Assembly: GCA_900618795.1 (NCBI GenBank)
Contig: UYJD01000006.1
Coordinates: 1,401,513 to 1,465,512 of the forward strand
DNA from: Cyanodermella asteris
Lineage: Eukaryota > Ascomycota > Lecanoromycetes > Ostropales > Stictidaceae
Length of the DNA: 64,000 nucleotides
Direction of reading: 5' to 3'
Part shown: one piece after another, positions 1-9,387 of the stretch
Position numbering within the stretch: position 1 is the stretch's first letter
Layout: each line of letters begins with the position of its first letter
Notes under the pieces: generated by a model
The model's input: the letters and a program-made list of their open reading frames with translations, nothing else
The model's database searches: none
Told to the model about the DNA's origin: nothing
Made by a program: the position numbers and the translations under genes

Positions 1-961
1 AGACTGTTCCGGGAACTGGGTCGTTTTGTCGTACAGCGAGGGATAGGCCTTGGCAGAGTCTGCATCTGCTGGTAAATCTGAGAGTGCTTGAAGAAGAGCC
101 GGGGCGACGGTGATGTGGTCCGCACCAGCAAGTAACATAACCTCTTGTGGAGAAGTCAAAGAAGCGGGCAGGACTTTCGTATCGTATCCTTGCTGCTTGT
201 AGTACTGCTGGACGTCGACACAGAGCTGGAGATTCGGGGCTGGATCAACATATCTGAGTCTCCTTAGCAAAAGCATCATAAACTTTGACGCATATTGATC
301 AACTTACCCCTGCTCGAAGTGCACCTTGAGCTCGTTCACGTACGGAGCGATATATGTGCAGCCGGCTTCCGCTGCTAACGCGGCTTGCTCCATGGTGAAC
401 AGTGTCGTTGCAAGGGTGTTGATGCCTGTATCTTCAAGCTGCTTACACGCCATGAGACCTTCCCACGTACTCGCAATCTTGACCGATAGGTCCTTCGCTG
501 CGAACGTATCCAAACTGGACGCAAGGGCAAGGAATCGCTTGCCGGCTGCAACAGTATCGTCAATGTCGTATGCGTAGAAGGGGTTTGCCTGAATATGCAC
601 ACGTCCGTTCAACGATGGCCGCATCTTCAAAGATAGCAAAACCATAGCTACATCGACTGCGAGTTGTCGAAGGGTAACTTCTGGATATTTCGGCCTCTCT
701 CGAACAGCAATCGTGACGGCATTTTGGAGGACGCCATGATGGTGCTTTAGACTGATAGCCAAAGGTTAGAAAAATTCTGAAAGAGGTGGTTGTAGGCCAG
801 TACCTGAGCTCAGCGAAAGCAATAGCCTGGTTGGACGTCGAGTCTATGAACGGCCCCAGGTTTTTGGCGACCTGGCTGTCTAAGCTATCAATATCGACGT
901 GGGATTTGGTGCGAAGAAGGTCAAGCAGACTCTGGCCTCCCGGATTTGCGTTGCTGACCAT
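1..961 (-). CDS. Transaldolase-family protein (3' end beyond left edge)
   Basis: Transaldolase family, the non-oxidative pentose-phosphate enzymes that move a dihydroxyacetone unit between sugar phosphates through a Schiff-base lysine in the cytosol. Exons on the minus strand are 961-804, 751-308 and 253 to beyond position 1; introns 803-752 and 307-254 are GT-AG. The candidate Schiff-base lysine lies in VKIASTWEG (about residue 144), and the blocks VHIQANPFYAYD, GINTLATTLF and CTYIAPYVNEL are typical of the family. The first ATG in frame at 961 is used; the frame stays open to 1015 but without another ATG. It is a divergent fungal paralogue (N-terminus NLGPFIDSTSNQAIAF), so the sugar-phosphate substrate is less certain than the family. 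The C-terminus is missing because the window ends. Start codon is 523 bp from the divergent CTNNBL1-like gene. Confidence 0.9.
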
Positions 962-1484
962 GCTGGCTGGAGCTAATGGACTTCTCTCTGCAATTTGGGG
1001 TTCGGCGTGAGTCACTCAATCCGCCAATGCAGATACGGGCGTCGGCTTTACAAAGGTAAATGCTAGGGATGAAAGAGCGTACGATTAGCCTGCAATTCGG
1101 GCAACGCCCATGTGCGTTGAGGATGATATAGGAGGGAGAGATGTTTCCGATCTCGCACATTTCAGCTACCAACGACTCAACGAGACAGCTCGGCCGACTT
1201 GCCAAAGCATAGGGCAGGCTCGAGCCTCGCTTGGGCGCCGTTGCCTGCGATCAAGGCGCACAATACATTATTGCGGGCGCAGGTCACGACTGAGAAGCAT
1301 CGAAGCAGTTTCGGGTCGAAGACGAGCCGGCTCCAAGCTTTGCGGTTAGCACCAGTTGTGTGCACGATACGCGATTGTGGAGCTCGTTTGAGTTTCCACT
1401 CATCGGGGCGAAACGTCACTGTTGACTTTCTTTTCGAGGCTGCCCGCGAACTTTCAAGCATCAGAACGCGACAATTTTGCAACC
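962..1484. promoter_or_regulatory. Divergent intergenic region, transaldolase / CTNNBL1-like
   Basis: About 520 bp between two divergent start codons. It must hold both promoters and leaders. No clear TATA box was seen; short open frames here have no recognisable product. Confidence 0.5.
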
Positions 1485-3272
1485 ATGTCCAGCATCGATG
1501 AGCTATTTAAGGTGAGCGCGCACATCACCAAACGTCGCCCAGCCGGCTAACGGTGACAGCGGCCTATACTTCCGAGTCAAAAGCGCAAGCTCGAGCCCAT
1601 TCGCAATCCAAACCAAGTATACAAATCCCCGAAGCTCGACGGCAGCACCACCGCCCGCGACAGCGCACAAGCGACCGTCGAAGATGACCCGGAGGAAAAC
1701 GACGACGACATTGAAGCTGGCCCGGAGCTTCCCCCAGACTTTGAAGAAGATGGAGACGATGAGGAGGCCCGCTTCTTCGGAGGAGGTGTGTCGGCTTCGA
1801 CAGCACAAGCCATGAACTACCTAGACGACAACGACGAGGCAGAGGAGTTCCAGGAAGAGAAGATTGACATCCATTGGTTAAGGAAGACGGCGCTCAACTT
1901 CGAGAAAAAGATAAACAAGAACGCCGAGCTCCGGGCAAAGTTCGAGAACGACCCTGAAAAGTTTATGGGCAGCGAAGCGGATTTGGATGCGGATATCAAG
2001 GCATTGAGCATTCTGAGCGAGCACCCAGAGCTGTACCTGGAGTTTGCGAAACTCAATTGCACGGCGAGTCTGGTCAGTCTGCTTGCGCACGAGAATACGG
2101 ATATCGCGATCGATGTAATAGAGATCATTGGGGAGCTCATTGATGATGATGTTCAAGCTGAGGAAGACCAATGGAATACGCTGGTGGATGGCATGATGGG
2201 GGCCGACTTGCTCGATCTGCTATATGCCAACCTTACGCGACTCGACGAGGAGCAGGAATCAGATCGTGCCGGCGTCTACAACATCCTTGGGGTGCTAGAG
2301 TCATTGACATCTCGCTCCGCATTGGCTGATCAAATCGGACAACATAAGAAGATGCTGCCCTGGCTTTTGGATCGAGCGAAACGGACTGAGCGGCGGGTAA
2401 GCCAGAACAAGCAGTACGCGGCCGAGATCGTCGCTATCCTCCTGCAAACATCGTCAACATTACGCTCTCGCTTTATTGACCTCGACGGGATGGACACGTT
2501 CTTACAAGCACTCAGTGCCTACCGAAAACGAGATCCAGAACGTGGGAGTGAAGAGGAAGAATTCATGGAGAACCTTTTCGACTCCCTGGCGTGTGCACTC
2601 GACGAGGAAAAGGGGAAAGTGAAGTTCCTGGAAGCTGAGGGCACCGAACTATGCTTGATCATGCTCCGAGAAGGCAAGACCAGCAAGTCTCGGGCGTTAC
2701 GGCTGCTTGACCACGCTATGTCAGGGGCGGCAGGCGGCGAATGCTGCGTCCAATTCGTGGAAGCCGCCGGCCTCAAACCTTTCTTCAGCTCCTTCATGAA
2801 GAAACAAGACGCACAGTCAGTAGAACACATGCTCGGCATTCTCTCCGCCATGTTACGTCTATTGCCAGCCGATTCTGCCCCGCGAATACGGCTGCTGGCT
2901 AAGTTTGTGGAGAAGGACTACCAAAAGATAACGCGATTAGGGGAAATAAGGTCAGATTACGCACAAAAGGTGAAGCGCGCAAATGTCACCATTTCAAGAG
3001 AGAGGGATGTTATTCCGAAGGATGAGCAAGAGGAATTCGAAGACGAATGGGTTGCCAGGCGTCTTGAGGCTGGTTTGTACGGTCTGCAGACCGCCGACAC
3101 GATCCTCGCTTGGCTTGCTGCCGAAGATGAAGGTGCCAGAGCGAAGGTGGCCAGTGTGCTCAAGGCTTCAGAGGATGATCTTGAAAGCCTAAAGACCTCG
3201 CTCCGAGAGCAGGCAGCTGGGGCTGAGGAAGGCATCAGACAGATGCTGAATGCCTTGGTAGACGCTGTATAA
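1485..3272 (+). CDS. ctnnbl1: Beta-catenin-like protein 1 homologue (spliceosome-associated armadillo protein)
   Basis: Homologue of CTNNBL1, a nuclear armadillo-repeat protein that binds CDC5L/Prp19-complex factors in the spliceosome. Exons 1485-1511 and 1560-3272; intron 1512-1559 (gtgagc...cag) follows only nine codons (MSSIDELFK). The product is 579 residues, close to the family length of about 560. Visible features: a basic NLS-like stretch (SQKRKLEP) early on, an acidic linker (about residues 45-80) ending in the family hallmark EARFFGGG, then a leucine-rich helical repeat region through the C-terminus without low complexity. The first exon is so short that a single-frame search finds only the second exon and misplaces the start. 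It converges with the alpha-galactosidase gene, with 259 bp between stop codons. Confidence 0.93.
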
Positions 3273-3531
3273 CTCATTCATTCGAAGTCGCGAAAGGCCA
3301 TTGATAACGACCACATCTTTGATTTTCTACGAGTAGCCGTGAATCCCCTTTGAAATCATATCTCCGTACTCCCAAGTTTGTCTGGGACCGGATAAGTGAA
3401 CAGGCGGTTCAACTTATCTGCCAGCCTAGCGTTCAGCTTCAGGACAGCTGTGCAGGATGGCAGATGTTTATATGTGGTGCACAGGGTCATTACAACATTT
3501 TATTCGTTATTCGATCTCAGAGCATTGCCTT

Positions 3532-5095
3532 TTATAGCTCGTCCTTCTTCCTCAGCGACTGGTTGGCCTGCTGTCTCAATCTGTACAAAGCGATACCGTG
3601 AGCTGGGACCTGAGCTTGCAAAGTGCCCATCGGGGCAATGCTCGTACTCATCTTCTTGCCCAGCAGTATCGTGTTGTTTGCGGATAGACCTTCTGCATAG
3701 CTCGTCGCAGTCGCATTGTATCTCATGGTTCTATTCGCCGCCATCATCGTGGAGTTTCCATTCAAGATTGCCGACGCAGTAGAGTTGTCCATGCGGTTCG
3801 CCCATAGATCGTAAACATCATAAGACAGTTTCGTTGGCGCCGGGCCACTGTCTGTGAAGATATCCTTGAGCGTCGCGTTCATCGTCCGGCCCTTGGTCCC
3901 GGCATTGATAAGCGCGACGGCAACATCGCCACTCTTGAGCGTCCTTACCCAGAGCGAGATCTCACCCTGTCCGTACTGATCCTTGTCATCGACATACTGC
4001 CGCCAGACCCTCGATGCAGCACTCGCACTCGGATCCTGATTCAGCGCGATCACCGCCGGATTCGAGTATATGCTCAGACTCTGCGGCGTGAGACTCGGTA
4101 CGTCCGTGCCCATGATCAACGGCGTGCTGTGCATGGCCCACATGGAAAAGTGCAACTTGTACTCGTCGTCCGTCATGCCGCCGTTGCCGACTTCCAGGCA
4201 GTCCATGTCGTTGTAACCGCCAGTCTGCGTCTTTGAGGTGATTTGCGCCATCTTGTTTAGGATATTCATGACGCTGCAGTGGAAGCCGGGCAGCTCGCAG
4301 CCGTAGGCGTCTTCGCAGGGGCATCGCGGGTCGGGGCGGTTGAAGGAGTCGTAGATGTCGCCGGACATGCGCCATGAGTTTGCGATCGTGGTGGCCCAGT
4401 TCCAGGGTGAGTCTTCGCCCCAGTTGCAGAGCCCGTAGACGATGGGACGGTTGGTCTTGTTCAGGGTGTCGGACATGACTTTGTAGCGGTCGAAGCTGAG
4501 CTTCTGGGTTCCGGCCTGGCCGTTGTTATAGCTACCAATTGTCAGTCATAGAGTTCATCATATACTACCGATCATAGACCTTACTAATTGTCGTATTTGA
4601 GATAGTCGACACCGTTCGCGGCCCAGAAGTCGGCATCCTGCTGCTCATATCCCAGAGATCCCGCATATCCGCCACAAGTGTACTGGCCCGCGGAGCTATA
4701 CATGCCAAATTTCAAGCCCAAGCCATGTAGCTTGTCGCTGACATATTTCATGCCGTTTGGAAATTTGGTTGTATCGACTTTCAGGGTGTTATTCTCATGA
4801 CGCCCGTTGGACCAGCAGTCGTCGAGAATGACATAGTTATAGCCGAGATCCCTGAGGCCGAAGTCGACCATCTTTTGAGCAGTGTTCAGCAGAAGTTCCT
4901 CGCTCACTTTGCAGCCAAAGGCATTCCAGTTATCCCAGCCTGCAAAGTCAGCAAATCGCGGTCGTCTCACGAGAGACTGGTAGGCGTACCCATAGCAGGC
5001 GTGTCGACCAAGCCATTATAGCTGGTGTATGCGAAGCTTTGGCTTGCGAACATGCCAGCTGCATACGCGACACTAATCCGGATCGTAGACTTCAT
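3532..5095 (-). CDS. GH27 alpha-galactosidase, secretory, with C-terminal KDEL
   Basis: Glycoside hydrolase family 27; removes terminal alpha-1,6-galactose from galactomannan and raffinose-type sugars. Exons 5095-4990, 4939-4585 and 4531-3532 (introns 4989-4940 and 4584-4532, GT-AG) give 486 residues. An N-terminal signal peptide (hydrophobic stretch ending SQSFA, about residues 1-21) is followed by the family block GWDNWNAFGC, then LDDCW, the nucleophile Asp in LKYDN, and the acid/base region WRMSGDIYDSF. Many NxS/T sites are present. Two oddities: the protein ends KKDEL-stop, a canonical ER-retrieval signal, and the residue after KYDN is Tyr, coded across the second intron, where family members normally have Cys. 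A TATA box lies about 95 bp upstream. Family assignment is secure; final location (secreted or ER) is open. Confidence 0.95.
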
Positions 5096-5187
5096 ATTGC
5101 TTGTGATAAGATCTCGAAAGCTGCGAATCGTCCACAAACGTCTCCGACCAGGGGAAGCAGTCAATGACGAAAAAGTGCAGCGTGCAG

Positions 5188-5195
5188 TTTATATA
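5188..5195 (-). promoter_or_regulatory. TATA box of the GH27 gene
   Basis: Read on the minus strand the sequence is TATATAAA, about 95 bp upstream of the alpha-galactosidase ATG, a usual spacing in ascomycetes. Confidence 0.6.
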
Positions 5196-6161
5196 CTCGG
5201 AGCAGCCAGAGAACCATTGTACGGACCCAACGTCCCGGCAAAACGGCCCTGTCGCTGGGGGACGGTGCCGTCAAGACATCCAGTTTTGTCATGGGCACGC
5301 GCATCTCACCAAACTGCATGGAGTTTCCATTCTCGGGGCCCCGCAAATGGCTCAAGGCACGAATGAGCTAGCTTGCAGCTCCCACAAGGGAGGTGCAGAA
5401 GGTTCCCAACGGACGGCACAGCTGGTTCCACCGAAGCATTCGAGAAAATGTTGTGGGGAAGCTGGGACTTTCTTCGGCTGCTTGGCGGAGGGGCATGATG
5501 ACGCTTCGCATCAGCGGCAAACCACGAGATGGTGTTGATCTGCACGCGAAGGTTTGGAGGCTTGGAGGCTTTCGCGAGGCGGGCTGATTAAAAAAAGAAC
5601 CGTTCGCGAGAACAATTGATTGTCTGGCTTTGCGGAATTCTCACCACGCGATCTGTCCTGAAAGACCGTCTGAGCAAAAGCCTATATGCGTAGACTTACA
5701 AGCACCAGCTTATGCACTTGATAACGCATTATTGAAAACAGTTTTATAGACACCTACGCCAGGAGTGATGTCGAGCTCCCCTTAGGACATGTTAGACCAT
5801 GTGTTTCGGTCGGGCGAAAATCTCTGGCCTGCCGTTTGGTTGAGCTTTTTCTAGACGCCTCTTAGTGACGCCGGTGGAGACAAGTGTGGGGAGCTGCCCG
5901 TGGTGTTGTGCAGATGTCTCGAGCCGATTGCCGGAGGCATGCAGGCGTTGCTGTTCTGATGAGTGATGCGGTCAGACAGCAGAGGGTCGGCCGCGTGAGG
6001 CAGGTGCAAAAGCGGCCACCGAGACCTCACGATTAGACCAAACACTTTGCAAAATGTGAAGTTGTGGTCGGCGAGATATCGTCCAGGATGTTATGTCGAG
6101 CGCATGTAGGCTTGCATAGGTGGCTACATATGACAGGAAATAACAAGTACAAAAACGCAAA
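5196..6161. other. Intergenic, no gene recognised
   Basis: Upstream region of the GH27 gene and downstream flank of the 5S gene. G-rich CreA-like hexamers (CTGGGG near 5254, GCGGGG on the minus strand near 5342) could mediate carbon repression of the GH27 gene, but the motif is short and common. The open frames have no recognisable protein. Confidence 0.4.
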
Positions 6162-6280
6162 ACATACAACAGCGAGGATTCCCCAGTGGTCACCCACCTG
6201 AGTACTAACTTGCCGATCTGTAGCTTAGATATGGCAGAGCGGACGGGATGCCTCGTTCTCTACAGTCTGTGGTCGTATGT
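6162..6280 (-). rRNA. 5S ribosomal RNA (dispersed copy)
   Basis: A 119-nt minus-strand sequence starting ACATACGACC and ending GTTGTATGT matches the ascomycete 5S rRNA pattern. The terminal helix pairs over nine positions (ACATACGAC with GTTGTATGT, one G-U). Helix II is perfect (CTGTAG with CTACAG), although its sequence differs from the usual GTGTGG/CCACAC, so both sides have changed together. The block GGTGGGTGACCAC (helix V) is conserved, as is the CATCCCGTCCGCT region of loop C. A T-rich tail with a run of five T at 6155-6151 can serve as an RNA polymerase III terminator. Dispersed single 5S genes are usual in filamentous ascomycetes. Paired substitutions argue for a working copy and not a pseudogene. 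Confidence 0.93.
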
Positions 6281-6285
6281 GCTTG

Positions 6286-6771
6286 TTAGTGCTTTCCATA
6301 CCAAATATAACGTTGTGATATTGCGCTCGCCAGTGGGTGGCAAAACACAGAGATAGGCAGCTCAGTGACCACGAATCCAATGAACAGCCCCCGCGGTGTC
6401 CACGTTAACCAGCCTGTGTTCTGTGTCCGCAATACGAACAAGCATATGACTCACTTGGTAAAGCATAGAGACAGCATCAAGAATAGCTAGCTGATCAAGG
6501 TCCATTTCAGGATGGGGGACATGGTCGTCAATGGTGCTTCATGGATATGTAGTCCTACTCCAGAACTGCCTGCCACCACTTAACAGGAGCTGTGCACTAT
6601 CCGAAAGACGACCCCGACAATGATGAGTGCATCATTCCATTGCAGTACCCGGGTAATGCCACAGATGGTGATACGTAGTAATGTCGTTGCGATCGAGAAG
6701 GCTGTCAGCACACACACCATCACCACCAATGAGTGGCCGCCGGGATTGGATGGAAATGCCGTTGCTGCCAT
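6286..6771 (-). pseudogene. Decayed Pth11-like (rhodopsin-domain) membrane receptor, 5' half
   Basis: The frame opens at an ATG at 6771 with MAATAFPSNPGGHSLVVMV, then a first hydrophobic helix and the block LQWNDALIIVG typical of fungal rhodopsin-domain (Pth11-like) seven-helix proteins. The same frame continues with recognisable family segments (VGLHIHEAPLTTM, SPILKWTLIS, ICLFVLRTQNTG) but is cut by TAA (6582-6580), TAG (6489-6487) and TGA (6453-6451). It ends at TAA 6288-6286, six bases before the 5S gene. At least half of a normal ~350-residue receptor is missing, and I see no continuation beyond the 5S gene. The family call rests on recognition of these blocks; introns could explain one stop but not all three. 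Confidence 0.7.
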
Positions 6772-9272
6772 CCCCGGGTGCTGTCCATCGAGATTAGGGG
6801 TCGTTATGCTGTTCAGAGCTGCTTTTTTGAAGCAAAGATGCACGCTTAGACGATCATCTGACAAAAGTAGCGGGCCGGACAACAAAACAGAGGCAGAAAA
6901 TGCACGAGGTAAAGATCTCGAAGTGCAGGTCACAAATCAAGTACATGAAGTGGACTAGATCGTACAAATCTTCGGTCAAGTGCCAAATTGAGACTCGGCT
7001 AACGATGATGGGGAGACACAAGGTTGAAGTACGGTTCGAGATCGAAACCTTCTGTGTCTATGTGCATAGTAGGACCTTATTTGCCCCACGCCATAAGCTG
7101 CAATCTAACAGAATCCCAGGAACCTCCGCGGCCAGGATAGTTAGGCCCGCCACGGCAGAGAGAATCTGACGCAGCCGACCGGGACCCCACATGAGTATCA
7201 GGTAAAGCTAATCGTAGTCGATTGACTCTGATGAGGGCAACGATAGGTCTCTACCGGAAAAGATCGAGTGACTACATACCGCAGTCATCAGAACGGTGAC
7301 GATCCTTCGAAGTTTGGACGAGAGCATCAACGATAGCGCAACATTATGGCGACATGTTAGTACAATTCTAGAAACGGCAGGATTGTGAAGAAGTCACTAA
7401 GCGGCACGAACATGAAACCCGGCGGAATGTTTTTGCGTTCGGAATCAGCATCAGCCAAGAGCTCCGACAATCATTTCGCACTCGGATGGTTTTCGACCCC
7501 TGATATGCTACGCCAGCCTCATCATTGTTGCAATCGCAACAAGAGATCCTTTAACGAGCATGTTAGCGAATGTTCGAAGTCTTCTACATTCATTAGGGTC
7601 CTACGAGCCGACTGTGGCGGACCCGGTTACCATATCATCATCAGCTTCGCATTTATTACCGACTGCCAATTCTCGTGATCATTCGAGACCAGTCACGATC
7701 CCATTTTGAATGCAATCAACTTGCTGCAGGCAACTCATCGTACTTTTCACACACCCGACGCCATCCGCGAACGTTTACATGTTTTAATTGACATCAATGA
7801 GGGCGGCCGGCTGTCCCAGGCCACGCGTCTGGTGCAAAAAGGTGGACTTCTTTTCGAGAACATCTCCTAAGGCGCTCTGAATCTGAGCAGCCAATGCATA
7901 ACATTGTGTCTTGACGCAGCTTGACGCAGTAGCGTTGAAACTCTTTTGATACCACTGCTCAACACCAGGACGTGCTGGGCGACTTGAATTCGAAGTCGAC
8001 GAATGCGGCCATTCGCTTCCATCTGAGGTCGACCTAGCCCAGTCAGCAAGTAAGTGCTGATGCTTCATATTGTCCGCCTCCATCCGAGGACTCACTTGAA
8101 GACTTCTCCTCATGCCAAATGCCAGGGGTGTGGCCGTGCCCGCCTTGATGTCCAGAATCAGTCACTTTGCCAAGGGCCATAACTCGTCCCTCACCATCGT
8201 CTTGTGGTCCCTAATGCCGTTGTCATCCATGGCCATTGCTCTGGCCATCGTACCCTTCTCCAATCCCCATGAAGCGCTCCGCCAATGGCATCCAACCTCG
8301 CTAGCCGCGCATTGCGCTAGGGCCCCGTCTCCGCATGACTTGCAGCAACTTACCCTAGTGCCGCTGTCAACCAACCTTCGAGCTGCAAGGACGCGCTGTC
8401 AAAGGATGCAAGACTCTTGAACTGTTGTCTTTAGCACTGATAGATCATGCCGTCTGGGAGTCGCTCGCCTGCAGTGGTATCGCCGTGGGCCGAAACAAAT
8501 CGCACCGACTCATGTCAGCTGTCACTCTGCTATGAAGTGCAGACTTCCCACCAGAATGTACAGATCCATCATGGAACTCAGATCGTTCATCGTCTTTTAG
8601 CAGGGTTCCCCTCAAGAATGCATTTGTTTTGGGATGCATTGACGCGCCTTGTTTCTCCACATGCTCCATTGCTTCGTCCTTCTCCGCATTCTCTAAACCT
8701 TCCCTATACCTGAGTCCTCATCACCGACGCGTTGGTTAGGATGCCCATGTCTCGACCACTGCATCTCCTCATCGAGCCCTTCTGGTTAGACACCGGCAAC
8801 GCGCGTCCCAGGCACAGCTTCGAACCTGCCTTTCACCGTTACGATACTTTTCATTCATTGCAGCATCAAGAACTCTAAAAGACCAGACAAACAGAGCGGA
8901 CAACGTGATGCTCTGCCAGGCTGACGAAATCTCAGCATTCACTGCCATACCACATCGTGCCAATGATACCTAGAAGAGACCCCGGGTGTTTGTCCTCGTT
9001 GTCCAATCCCGCTTCAGGCATGGTGACCCCAGTACATGCCTGTCACGATTGACCATCTCATCTGCATCTTCTCCGCTTCTGTCCACAGTCCCCTCTCGTA
9101 TCCTGGACAAGCGTTCATACAAGGGTTTCGCAAGCGAATTCGACAGGAAATAGACTGGCCCAGGCTTTGCGAAGATGCTTCAAGGTTGCTGTAGGTAAGT
9201 AACTTTCCTTTCGACCGTTCCTTCTGAGGAGAATTGTTGGGATTACTCCTTGACCGTTACATGTGGAGAGGC
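6772..9272. other. Gene-poor 2.5-kb region
   Basis: No gene is supported. Several open frames of 60-110 codons (for example 7784-8113 minus, 7385-7678 plus) have no domain, signal peptide or recognisable homologue. Codons read like random sequence. It may hold degraded relics, given the receptor pseudogene on its left flank. The last few hundred bases are the upstream region of the alcohol oxidase. Confidence 0.5.
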
Positions 9273-9273
9273 A

Positions 9274-9279
9274 TATAAA
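9274..9279 (+). promoter_or_regulatory. TATA box of the alcohol oxidase gene
   Basis: TATAAA within GGCATATAAACTAG, 109 bp upstream of the preferred ATG at 9388 and 55 bp upstream of the alternative ATG at 9334. The spacing favours the downstream start. Confidence 0.6.
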
Positions 9280-9387
9280 CTAGCTCCCTTTTCGTGACTA
9301 GCCGGCACTAGTCATATACCTCCATCGCCCTCAATGTTTTCACGAACATATGACCTCTTCTTTAAACAGAACCTAGATTCAGACAAA

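Noticed and set aside
5164-5587. Overlapping open frames on both strands upstream of the GH27 gene
   Set aside because: No domain, signal or coherent composition; they overlap the GH27 promoter.
6900-7678. Two plus-strand frames of 89 and 97 codons
   Set aside because: No recognisable protein; composition resembles random sequence in a gene-poor region.
7784-8113. 109-codon minus frame
   Set aside because: No domain or promoter; other frames over the same bases are equally open.
8821-8860. tRNA-like B box (GTTCGAA on the minus strand)
   Set aside because: Flanking bases do not form a T stem and no acceptor stem or A box is present. No tRNA was found in the window by eye.
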